Positions 5,336-12,793 of a stretch of 12,793 bases of DNA are shown here, piece by piece. A program made the translations under genes and the position numbers. Numbering within the stretch: the first letter of the stretch is position 1; every line of letters begins with the position of its first letter. The DNA is from an uncultured Muribaculaceae bacterium (GTDB taxonomy: Bacteria > Bacteroidota > Bacteroidia > Bacteroidales > Muribaculaceae), in assembly GCA_910583795.1 (NCBI GenBank), contig CAJTZQ010000089.1:1-12793 (forward strand). Reading direction: 5' to 3'. A model generated the notes under the pieces. That model worked only from the letters and a program-made list of their open reading frames with translations. It was not told the origin of the DNA and did no database searches.

Positions 5336-7678
5336 TCAATCCGGTAATATGTTTTCCAAGTCTGCTTCCAATACATAGACTGATGTCGGCTTTTTATCAA
5401 GAGCGACTTCTCCGTCTCCCTGAAATGTTTTTTGAACAAACAGATGTAATTTTTTCTCCTTTTGCCAAAGATCTGTATCAAATGATGGCTCCCACGCGTC
5501 AACGCTGAATGCCGTCAGGTCTTTCGTTTCCCATTTACCTGCAGGTCCTGTAGCGGTGGATGTTGTTGTGATACATCCTCCTCTTTCAAGATCGCGATAG
5601 ATGACACATATGTTTTTCCCCTCCGCAACTATTCGTGGTCTGGAAATAGGGATCATCTTTGTGCCTCCTCCCGAAAGTGAAAATGGAGTAAGCCTATATG
5701 AGATTGTCGTGTTGTGCCAACGTTTGCCATCGTTCCACACAAGGCGGTATTGTGGAATGTCGCTTCCTTCAGACCTCCAATAAGACACGATATACGGTAA
5801 AGAATTGCTGTCGGCGGTCATGGATGTCTGATTTATAAGTTCGGAATTCTGAGGAATTCTGCAAGCATATTCTGCGTTTGATGCCGTGATAGGCAGATTG
5901 TATTCAGTGCCGTCTGATTTAAGCCATGTCTTGCCTCCATCAGTAGATTTCGCATAGCATAGGTCATGATTGGTTTCCACAAGCCATGATTCTCTCCAGA
6001 CCCATGATACGTGTATCACATTGTTTTCATCTATATATAGTTGCCAATATGGGCTCCTTTCCTCTTCTCCGTCGATAAGTGAGTCTTGCACTCTTACCCA
6101 CTTCTTATCTTTTACGTCGTAACGGTTGATAGCCATATTCCCTCTTCCTGACGCTCCCGAACGATAGACAAATAGAAGGTCTCCGTTATTCATGGAGTAA
6201 AATTCAGGGTATGTCACTTTTCCCTCGTCAATGCCGGTCATTGTCATCATTTCTCCCAATTCAATGCTCTCGGGAGCTACGCTTTTTGCATAATGCAGAG
6301 GGTGTCCGTGATGATCGAACGCTACGTGAATAAAACCATTCCCGTCTATTCCCATGCTGATAATATTGTGCCCGTCATTGACGTTCCCATTATATTGTGT
6401 CTTGTTTATAGTCCATATTTCATCTCCGTGTTTACGTTTCCCTAAGGTAAGATATCCTTCAGGGTCATAATATGAGATGTATTGGTTATTTTTATAAGTG
6501 ACAATCGGGTTTGTACGGAAAACAGCTGTGTTGACTGATGTGCCGCTATATCCTTTCCCTGCTTCTATAAGTTTGGATTTACCTGCGTCTTCTGTAAGTC
6601 CGTTATAATATATCACCGGAGTCCCATCGCTTTCAAATGAAATAGGGAGCCATAGATGCCGAGAGTCCGGAAGGTTTTTCGGATTCCATATGTCTGCCAT
6701 AAAAATAAGATTATCACCTTCATGAAGTATTGATGTGCCCTGTCCTCCGAAAGTAATCTCCGCTCCCGGACCTTTAAATGGTGTAGGAAGCTGATGCCAC
6801 TCTCCAAATAGATCATCTGCCCACATCATGCGTGCCTCATTGGGTGCCCATCCGGTACATCCGGAAGTGATCATCCAATACTTGCCGTTCTTTTTGAAGA
6901 TAGTAGGCGCCTCATTGTGTCCACCCGGAAACAATCTGACATATTTCCCGGTATGCTTGGTATATGTTTTGTCAAGTTCAGCTATATGAAGTGTGAGATT
7001 CTCCTCAGATGAATAAATATGATATGCTTTGCCGTCTTCATCGATAAAAATGGTCATGTCGCGAGCCATCTGACCTCCGGGGAGGTCTCTGAAAGTTAGC
7101 ATTCCGTTTTCGATATCTTTCCGCCATTCTGGTGTCCACCATTCTTGTTGAAGTCTGGAATCATCCGGTTTTTGAGATTTTTTTAGATTAATAGGCAATT
7201 TCCCGGGATTGACGCGTGCGCTTTTCAATGGTTTGAACGGACCTAAAGGATTGTCTGCAATAGCCACGCCTGCATGGGCGGCGGCATATCCTTGACCTTT
7301 AAGTTCATGGTGAAACCACATTACATATTTCCCGGTCTTTGGATTGTAGACCACTTTTGGGCGTTCTATGGTCGATCCCCGTTCTACTATGGCATCTCTT
7401 TCTTCACTGACAGGCATAACAATGCCATGGTTTTCCCAGTTTTTAAGATCGGTTGATGAATAGCATGCCACGCCTTCTTGAGGTGCATTATTCATCCTGT
7501 TTTCTCCATACCAATAATACACTCCGTCAGGAGCTTTAAGAATGGCGCCGCCATGGCAGTTTATATGCTTCCCGTCAGTGTCTTTCCACACTCCACCCTT
7601 GTCGGGAGCCAATTCTCCCATGATTGTGCCTGAGATGGCGACGAGGGAGAATAAAAACATTGTCAATCTTTTTAACAT
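5336..7678 (-). CDS. Secreted GH43_24-like hydrolase fused to a BNR_4 propeller
   Basis: This 780-residue protein starts with a signal peptide (about 1-21, no lipobox Cys). The N-terminal half (about 28-365) resembles the GH43 subgroup of exo-beta-1,3-galactanases. It has HINCHGGAIL (38-47) followed by YYWYGENR, IERPKVVYN, NEAPTIF plus ITSGCTGWAPN, and FGGQGTS. E105, E256 and Q313 fall where, from memory, that subgroup has its two Glu and a Gln in place of the usual Asp base. The C-terminal half (about 375-775) is a BNR_4-type seven-blade propeller. It carries DGHN (H437), HVAFDHHGHPLHY (451-463) and RSGASGRGN. Related propellers include ulvan lyases (PL24) and rhamnosidase GH145. An arabinogalactan or similar glycan target is inferred. 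The gene starts 13 bases after the truncated HTCS-1. Confidence 0.8.
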   Translation of the reverse strand: MLKRLTMFLFSLVAISGTIMGELAPDKGGVWKDTDGKHINCHGGAILKAPDGVYYWYGENRMNNAPQEGVACYSSTDLKNWENHGIVMPVSEERDAIVERGSTIERPKVVYNPKTGKYVMWFHHELKGQGYAAAHAGVAIADNPLGPFKPLKSARVNPGKLPINLKKSQKPDDSRLQQEWWTPEWRKDIENGMLTFRDLPGGQMARDMTIFIDEDGKAYHIYSSEENLTLHIAELDKTYTKHTGKYVRLFPGGHNEAPTIFKKNGKYWMITSGCTGWAPNEARMMWADDLFGEWHQLPTPFKGPGAEITFGGQGTSILHEGDNLIFMADIWNPKNLPDSRHLWLPISFESDGTPVIYYNGLTEDAGKSKLIEAGKGYSGTSVNTAVFRTNPIVTYKNNQYISYYDPEGYLTLGKRKHGDEIWTINKTQYNGNVNDGHNIISMGIDGNGFIHVAFDHHGHPLHYAKSVAPESIELGEMMTMTGIDEGKVTYPEFYSMNNGDLLFVYRSGASGRGNMAINRYDVKDKKWVRVQDSLIDGEEERSPYWQLYIDENNVIHVSWVWRESWLVETNHDLCYAKSTDGGKTWLKSDGTEYNLPITASNAEYACRIPQNSELINQTSMTADSNSLPYIVSYWRSEGSDIPQYRLVWNDGKRWHNTTISYRLTPFSLSGGGTKMIPISRPRIVAEGKNICVIYRDLERGGCITTTSTATGPAGKWETKDLTAFSVDAWEPSFDTDLWQKEKKLHLFVQKTFQGDGEVALDKKPTSVYVLEADLENILPD

Positions 7679-7691
7679 TTTATATAGGTCA

Positions 7692-10415
7692 TTATTCCGT
7701 TTTTTTCAACTGGCTTCCCTTCTCAATCTTGTTTTGATCCGAATTCTTGAAATCGATCACCCTGTTACTCATGCTGAGTACCCTGATTGAGTCTGCTTTT
7801 ATTGCCTGAAGTTTCGACCTGTGGGTGTCGTGTAGCTCCGGGTCATCGATTAGATCTTGAAGTGGTTCTACAATTAGAGAAAGAGGCGTATGAAGTTCAT
7901 TTCCCATATTTTGCCCTATATCTTGTGGCATATTTTTTCTTCCATTATTATGGTTGGATTGCTTTTTCTTTACAACACGGTTTTCTGCTCTGTGATGACG
8001 GGTGTCATGATGAAACAACATTACCCATAGAATGGCAACTGCTGCAATGATGTAAATGAGTATAGCCCACCATGTCTTATAGAAGGGAGGGTTGATCTTG
8101 ATTGTAAGAAGTGTTTCCGGAGTGGACCACTCTCCACCGAACGACCGGCTGCTTATCCTGAATTTATAAGTGCCGGGCTTGAGATTTCGATAAGTGACTT
8201 CATGAGCACCTCCAATAGGTGACCATAAATCGTTTACACCTTCCATGTTGTATCTCAATTCTGTGTTGACCACCTTTGTGAAATCCTGATAATGGAACTG
8301 CAACCGGATTGTATTGAGACTGTGCGAAAGTTTGATGATTTCAGAGTTCACCGGAATGGTGACACCTTTATTCATATCTTCTTCTCTGCTATCATATGCT
8401 TGCAGTGTGTTTATTGCGATCTCGCCTTTATTGTATTTTGTGTGAGAGAGATTGCCGGGATTGAAAAATGCAAGTCCGTTGAGCGATCCGAAAAAGACTG
8501 TACCGTCCGGTTTGACACATGAACTGCCTTCAAGAAATGATTTGAGCGACGATCTGTGGCAATGTGTATACGTGTCAGTTTTCTTGGTTTGGGGATTGTA
8601 GCAGGAAATGCCATTTTCTGAACTCATCCATATCCTGCCGTTATTATCTTCTTCAATAGATTTGATATTGATCGAGCCTCCCCCCTGGGCGATTGCATGT
8701 CTTTTGATTTCGCCATGATTGTCTGGCGACATGCTTACCACACCTCTTCTTGTGGCGATCCATATTTGACCTCTTGAATCTTCAAAAACATCGTTGATTG
8801 TGTTTGAAGGGAGACCGTTGTTGACGTTTAATATCTTGGTTTCATTTCGTTCGAGGTCGGCAATCGTGAGACCTTCGGCAAATGACCCGATATATATTTT
8901 GCCGGTTTTGTCTTTATTAATACATGTCACGTTCTTGCCAAGAATGATTTCATTGAGTTTTTTGTCAGGTTTCGCTTCGAGATTTCCATTGATACGGTAA
9001 ATTCCATTGTGTGTTCCTGCGAGTATGTCGCCGTTTTTGTCTTCAATGAAACACCTCACTTCTTTATCAATAGAATTTATCTCCCGCATGGAATGGTTTG
9101 ACATGTCAAATACGTATGCACCTGAATTTAATGTGCCTATCCAAAGATTGTTTCTGCTGTCGGCATATAATCCTTTGGCTGGAGTGTTTTGGACAATTAC
9201 CCCCTGCGGAAGTTGAAATCTTTCCGGAAGTTTATCGCTGAGATGGGCTATTTCTCGTTCACCTGCGATCCAGATATCTCCCTTTTTGTCAGTTGTAATG
9301 CTCCAAACAGCCGGATGAGGAGGGGTGGCGTCATATTGCCCGAATATTGTGACCTGGCAGATAATAGGGGAGTCGTAGCATGCCACGTCGATACCGTCAC
9401 TCTGATACCCTATCCATTTGTTCCCATAGGAATCTTCAAAAATAGTGTTGGGTGATGATGAATATAATTTTTGTCCGGGATTCCCGAAAAAATATGGCGT
9501 GTGATTTACGAATTTCGTATTCTCATCAATTTTCTCGTCTTTAGCTATAATGCTGATGCCTCCTTGTGCTGTAGCTACCCATAGATTTCCATTTTTTATC
9601 CTGCGTATGCTTCTCACGGCACCTGGTAGAATGGATGTGGAGTTGTCATTGTGAGTGTATGATATAAATTTATTGGTAGAAGGGTTGTAGACTGAAAGAC
9701 CATTCTCGGTCCCGATCCATATCAAGCCTTGTATGTCTTCGTAAATGGCATAAATTGTATTTCCCGAGATGGTATTATTGTTCCCAGGTTCATGTTTATA
9801 GTTGTTAAATTTGCGGGAGCCAAGATCTATGACGGTAAACCCTTCGTTTTCATGACCCACATACATTTTGTCGCCTGCTTTGTTTTCAGTCAGGCATAGG
9901 ATTTCCATCGGAAATCCGGCAGGTCTTGTGTTGAACAGAAGCTTGGTTTCTCCAGTAGCGGGATCAAGTTTTTCAGGGAGTGTCTCATAATGCACCACCC
10001 AGATTTTATTATCGGAAGATAGTGAGAGCGACGTTATTTCCGGATTATTTATTCCTCCTTCAAAAGGTTTGATTGTTCCGTCATAATAATCGTAAACGTA
10101 CAATCCGTCGTGTTGTGATCCTATCCACACTTTATCTGGATCGGTAGGGTCTGCTGCCACGCAATTAAGGTCGGTTGTGCCCAAACCGGAATTTTCAGAG
10201 TTGAATGTCTGGAATCCGCTTCCTTCAAACCTGTTTAACCCGGCGCTGGTCACTACCCATACATAACCGTGTTTGTCTTGACCTATTCCTCTGATATAGT
10301 TGCTTTCCAAGCCGTCTTGATTTCCAAGATGGAACTTGTAGAAGCGTTTTACACCCGAAGCAGTAAGTGAAAGAGAGATCATTGTCGTGAAAAGAAAGAT
10401 CAGAATCGTTCTCAT
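7692..10415 (-). CDS. HTCS-1: hybrid sensor truncated after a degenerate HisKA
   Basis: This is a 907-residue inner-membrane protein. It has a signal peptide (about 1-20) and a long periplasmic region of two-component-regulator propeller repeats (about 30-655, with recurring IWIGT-, NLWIG- and GLSVYN-type blades). A Y_Y_Y domain (about 700-772), a transmembrane helix (782-801) and DHp helices (about 835-890) follow. The H-box reads GNELHTPLSLI instead of THELRTPLSLI, so N839 replaces the phosphoacceptor His. The protein ends right after the DHp. The HATPase, receiver and AraC-type parts of a normal HTCS (about 1300-1400 residues) are missing. It cannot be a normal kinase. It may be a dead remnant, or a sensor that pairs with another HTCS. 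Its Y_Y_Y and DHp are closely similar to HTCS-2, suggesting tandem duplication. It has its own promoter (10468-10498). Confidence 0.85.
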   Translation of the reverse strand: MRTILIFLFTTMISLSLTASGVKRFYKFHLGNQDGLESNYIRGIGQDKHGYVWVVTSAGLNRFEGSGFQTFNSENSGLGTTDLNCVAADPTDPDKVWIGSQHDGLYVYDYYDGTIKPFEGGINNPEITSLSLSSDNKIWVVHYETLPEKLDPATGETKLLFNTRPAGFPMEILCLTENKAGDKMYVGHENEGFTVIDLGSRKFNNYKHEPGNNNTISGNTIYAIYEDIQGLIWIGTENGLSVYNPSTNKFISYTHNDNSTSILPGAVRSIRRIKNGNLWVATAQGGISIIAKDEKIDENTKFVNHTPYFFGNPGQKLYSSSPNTIFEDSYGNKWIGYQSDGIDVACYDSPIICQVTIFGQYDATPPHPAVWSITTDKKGDIWIAGEREIAHLSDKLPERFQLPQGVIVQNTPAKGLYADSRNNLWIGTLNSGAYVFDMSNHSMREINSIDKEVRCFIEDKNGDILAGTHNGIYRINGNLEAKPDKKLNEIILGKNVTCINKDKTGKIYIGSFAEGLTIADLERNETKILNVNNGLPSNTINDVFEDSRGQIWIATRRGVVSMSPDNHGEIKRHAIAQGGGSINIKSIEEDNNGRIWMSSENGISCYNPQTKKTDTYTHCHRSSLKSFLEGSSCVKPDGTVFFGSLNGLAFFNPGNLSHTKYNKGEIAINTLQAYDSREEDMNKGVTIPVNSEIIKLSHSLNTIRLQFHYQDFTKVVNTELRYNMEGVNDLWSPIGGAHEVTYRNLKPGTYKFRISSRSFGGEWSTPETLLTIKINPPFYKTWWAILIYIIAAVAILWVMLFHHDTRHHRAENRVVKKKQSNHNNGRKNMPQDIGQNMGNELHTPLSLIVEPLQDLIDDPELHDTHRSKLQAIKADSIRVLSMSNRVIDFKNSDQNKIEKGSQLKKTE

Positions 10416-10467
10416 GGCGATTGAGCTTTAAAAATTAGCCGAATAGAATAAATTATAACTTTGGTTG

Positions 10468-10498
10468 CAAATTTAGCCAATTTTTTTCTAATTGCATA
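10468..10498 (-). promoter_or_regulatory. Promoter of HTCS-1
   Basis: On the minus strand, TATG (10498-10495), 19 bases, then TAAATTTG (10475-10468) give an exact -7 element and a -33 element with one mismatch to TTTG. Transcription should begin near 10462, leaving about 46 bases before the ATG at 10415. The truncated sensor and the following hydrolase gene can therefore be expressed independently of the broken HTCS-2. Confidence 0.65.
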
Positions 10499-10519
10499 AT
10501 TAAATCTATTTTAGATAGC

Positions 10520-10810
10520 TTAATTTGTAATATTTTGATTCCGATTGTCTTTTTTCTCTTGCAACATTTCTTTTGGGGTGACTCCGAATTCTTTTTTAAA
10601 AACTCTTCTGAAATATGCCGAACTGTTGAATCCTGTCAGGAATGGTATTTCTGCGGGATCAACTTCCTCACTCATCAGCAGTTGCTTAGCCTTGTTAAGT
10701 TTTATTTTTCTTGTGAATTCCACCGGTGTCAATCCTGTGATACTTTTCACTTTCCTATATAGTGTGGAATGGCTCATACACATTTTGTCTGTCAGGAACG
10801 GCATATCCAT
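10520..10810 (-). CDS. AraC-type DNA-binding domain cut off from HTCS-2 by an in-frame stop
   Basis: This 96-residue fragment carries both helix-turn-helices of the HTCS output domain. The first is DKMCMSHSTLYRKVKSITG and the second EIPFLTGFNSSAYFRRVF, followed by KKEFGVTPKEM. It is in the same frame as the preceding receiver-bearing ORF and separated only by TAG (10816-10814) and one GAT codon. It is therefore the original C-terminus of that protein. The nearest ATG is at 10810, four bases past the stop codon, so reinitiation by the same ribosome is conceivable. Otherwise it is silent. Freed from the receiver, it would bind DNA without phosphorylation control, if made. Confidence 0.8.
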   Translation of the reverse strand: MDMPFLTDKMCMSHSTLYRKVKSITGLTPVEFTRKIKLNKAKQLLMSEEVDPAEIPFLTGFNSSAYFRRVFKKEFGVTPKEMLQEKKDNRNQNITN

Positions 10811-10813
10811 ATC

Positions 10814-12757
10814 CTAGATTTCTATATTGTCTTCCACAAGTTTGTGAAGTCTGGCTATAAATTCTTTATCAAGAGGGGACAGCTGTATGCTTCCGGATTC
10901 TTGTTGCTCGGTTGCATTTGAAGTCTCTTCATAATTTGCAGGGCTGACGGATTTATCGTCAGAATGCATTATGAATTTCATTGATAACCTGTGGCGGGTG
11001 TCAAGGATATTGTTTATCCTTGCTTGGAGCAGTTTGGCGCTGAACGGTTTTGTCATATATGAATCTGCCCCTGAATTATATCCTTCCTCCTTGTCGAGCA
11101 TAGAATCTTTTGCTGTCAGCAGTATCACAGGTATGTGGCTTGTAGCCATGTCCGATTTTATGGCGTTACACAATTCTATCCCATCCATTTCCGGCATCAT
11201 TATGTCGCTCACCACAATATCGGGAAGCGTCTCTCTCACTTTCTCAAGACCCTCCTTACCGTTTTCCGCGCATACCACGTTATATGTGGATGCAAATGCA
11301 TTGGCTATGTAGTCTCTTACGTCTTCGTCATCTTCTACTATTAAAAGGGTTAGATGTTCCGGAGTTGCCGAGATTTCAGTATTTTTAGTTCCTGTTTCCG
11401 CTTCTATTGTTTCTGTAACTTCTTTATGCAGTGCGGAAGGATAACTGTTGTCTCTTACAAAGCGGATGGTGAATATGCTCCCTTTCCCTTTTTCTGATTC
11501 TACTCGTATAGTGGCTGCATGCAGATCCACAAGATTTTTCGTAAGAGCCAATCCTATGCCGGTGCCCGCAATTTTTTTATTGTGTTTTGCCTGATAATAT
11601 CTCTTGAAGATATGCGGCAATTCTTCAGGGGCAATCCCTTCGCCGGTGTCTTTCACGCTGAGATCCACATAGTTTATTCTGTCGATTTCTTTTGGTTTTA
11701 ATGAAAGGGTTATATCTCCTTTCCTTGTATATTTTATAGCGTTTCCAAGCAGATTGTTGAGCATTGTGGTGATCATTTCCGGATCGTAATACATCTCGAC
11801 ATTCTCCATATCTGAGACATCGATCGAGATGTTAAGGTTTTTATTGCTGTTGAGCTCTTTGAATCTTAATCCTATTTCTCTTACAAAGTTGGCAAGATTT
11901 CCTGACACTACTTCAAGACGGCGGTTCCTTGTCTCTGTTTTCCTGAATTCAAGTATACCGTTGATAAGATTGAGCAGCCGCATTGAACTTCCACGGATCA
12001 CTTGCAGACGCGAACGATGCTTGTCTTTAAGTTCCGGATCATTGATAAGATCTTCTATAGGTCCGATTATAAGTGAGAGGGGGGTGCGTAGTTCGTGAGT
12101 TATATTAGTAAAAAATACGAGCCGTTCCTCATTTAAGATATTATTGTTTTTATTGTTTTCTTTTTCTATGGCGAGATCTTTTTCAAGATTCAATTTCGAT
12201 TTATAAAAATGTATTGCTATGTATATCAACAATACAGCGATCGCTATATATAAGGTTATAGCCCACCACGTCAGATATATCGGCGGCTCGATCTTTATTG
12301 TTATCAGTATTTCCGGTTGTGACCATTCTCCTCCGAAAGTACGGCTGCTCACTTGAAATCTGTATGTGCCGGGTTTAAGATTTCTATACACAGCTTCATT
12401 GCTGTCTCCAGTTTCCGACCATACGTCGTTCACTCCTTGCATGTTGTATCTCAGCTCTGTATTGATAGCTTTAGTGACATCTACATAATTAAACTTGAGG
12501 GTGAAAGTATTGTAATTATGAGGTAGTGTCACGACGTCTGAATTGACAGGTATGGAGATCACTTTATTATGGTCATCAGAGTCATTGTCGTGGGCAAGTA
12601 TGGAATTGACGCGGATTTCCCCTTTTTTATAAGGGTAGTCCTTGACTGATGCCGGATTAAATTGTGCAATCCCGTCAAGTGACCCGAAAAACAGTGTTCC
12701 GTCTTCCCCTTTACATGAGCTCCCTTCAAGGAATGCTGTTAAATAAAGAAACCGCAA
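10814..12757 (-). CDS. HTCS-2: kinase-receiver part, missing propeller and HTH (broken gene)
   Basis: A 647-codon ORF, nominally from a TTG at 12757. Similarity to HTCS-1 begins only at FLEGSSC (residues 9-15). In order come the last propeller blade, a Y_Y_Y domain (about 85-155), a transmembrane helix (163-183), HisKA with H221 in THELRTPLSLI and a HATPase. The HATPase shows its N-box NNLLGNAIKYT (334-344), DTGEGI (370-375) and GTGIGLAL (398-405). The receiver has D476/D477, phosphorylation site D518 (VVSDIMMP), T548 and K570. All signalling residues are intact. The 5' half of the gene (signal peptide and propellers) is replaced by unrelated sequence at about 12740, and the frame is closed upstream by TAG at 12769-12767. 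The TAG at 10816-10814 removes the DNA-binding domain. It is best read as a pseudogene. Confidence 0.85.
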   Translation of the reverse strand: MRFLYLTAFLEGSSCKGEDGTLFFGSLDGIAQFNPASVKDYPYKKGEIRVNSILAHDNDSDDHNKVISIPVNSDVVTLPHNYNTFTLKFNYVDVTKAINTELRYNMQGVNDVWSETGDSNEAVYRNLKPGTYRFQVSSRTFGGEWSQPEILITIKIEPPIYLTWWAITLYIAIAVLLIYIAIHFYKSKLNLEKDLAIEKENNKNNNILNEERLVFFTNITHELRTPLSLIIGPIEDLINDPELKDKHRSRLQVIRGSSMRLLNLINGILEFRKTETRNRRLEVVSGNLANFVREIGLRFKELNSNKNLNISIDVSDMENVEMYYDPEMITTMLNNLLGNAIKYTRKGDITLSLKPKEIDRINYVDLSVKDTGEGIAPEELPHIFKRYYQAKHNKKIAGTGIGLALTKNLVDLHAATIRVESEKGKGSIFTIRFVRDNSYPSALHKEVTETIEAETGTKNTEISATPEHLTLLIVEDDEDVRDYIANAFASTYNVVCAENGKEGLEKVRETLPDIVVSDIMMPEMDGIELCNAIKSDMATSHIPVILLTAKDSMLDKEEGYNSGADSYMTKPFSAKLLQARINNILDTRHRLSMKFIMHSDDKSVSPANYEETSNATEQQESGSIQLSPLDKEFIARLHKLVEDNIEI

Positions 12758-12793
12758 ATTAGGACACTATGCAGAGTTCGGCAGCGATGTCTT
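12741..12793. mobile_element. Possible end of an inserted element interrupting HTCS-2
   Basis: Just right of the point where HTCS homology stops (about 12740), the sequence is unrelated to the expected propeller code. On the minus strand a frame open from the edge ends DIAAELCIVS with a stop at 12761-12759, like the tail of another gene. On the plus strand an ATG at 12769 (MQSSAAMS) is open to the edge. One or the other could be an insertion-sequence gene with a short noncoding end of about 18 bases next to the junction. No inverted repeat can be tested because the other end is outside the window. Confidence 0.35.

Noticed and set aside
5324..5338. Minus-strand terminator TGATC-N5-GATCA
   Set aside because: The stem is only 5 bp, overlaps the stop codon and is followed by GGTTTT; too weak to call as a terminator.
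7692..7760. Frameshift as the cause of the HTCS-1 truncation
   Set aside because: The sequence after the stop is a 13-base spacer and then the hydrolase signal peptide. No HATPase code exists in any frame downstream, so this is a deletion, not a frameshift.
1..12793. CRISPR array, tRNA or rRNA genes
   Set aside because: No regularly spaced repeats and no recognisable tRNA or rRNA sequence were seen on either strand.

Overview
The window looks like chromosomal DNA of a gut-type Bacteroidales bacterium, perhaps a Muribaculaceae relative. The clues are promoters of the Bacteroidetes type (TTTG, about 19-20 bases, then TAnnTTTG), hybrid two-component systems (HTCS) with propeller and Y_Y_Y sensor regions, a BNR_4/GH43-like secreted carbohydrate-active protein and a Spy-like LTxxQ protein. 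Placement at family level is inference.

Left part (1-2640): the 5' end of an unrecognised minus-strand gene runs off the left edge. After an AT-rich gap comes a plus-strand three-gene operon: an ABC-transporter ATPase, a six-helix membrane partner and a YtrA-type GntR regulator. A strong promoter (459-489) is followed by a GGTGTA-N12-TACACC palindrome (491-514) that abuts the ATPase start codon. This is very probably the regulator's own operator. A strong intrinsic terminator (2600-2638) closes the operon.

Middle (2641-5312): a DUF1846/UPF0371 protein is expressed from a promoter so close to its ATG that the mRNA should be almost leaderless. Its 3' region seems to be interrupted by a roughly 155-bp element with imperfect inverted ends and 13-bp flanking direct repeats. 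The element separates the gene from a likely original terminator (4444-4482). Inside it is a 16-codon ORF with a Trp-Trp-Phe run that resembles an attenuation leader peptide. Next is a secreted, Cys-rich, Spy-like LTxxQ protein with its own terminator.

Right part (5313-12793, all minus strand, transcribed right to left): this resembles the eroded regulatory end of a polysaccharide-utilisation locus. HTCS-2 (10520-12757) has lost its propeller region to foreign sequence at the right edge, and an in-frame TAG splits its receiver from its AraC-type DNA-binding domain. HTCS-1 (7692-10415) has a complete sensor region and its own promoter. It stops just after the HisKA helices, and Asn replaces the phosphoacceptor His. 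Only 13 bases after it starts a 780-residue secreted protein that joins a GH43_24-like module to a BNR_4 propeller. The pair suggests an arabinogalactan- or pectin-type target, which is inference. No SusC/SusD genes lie in the window.
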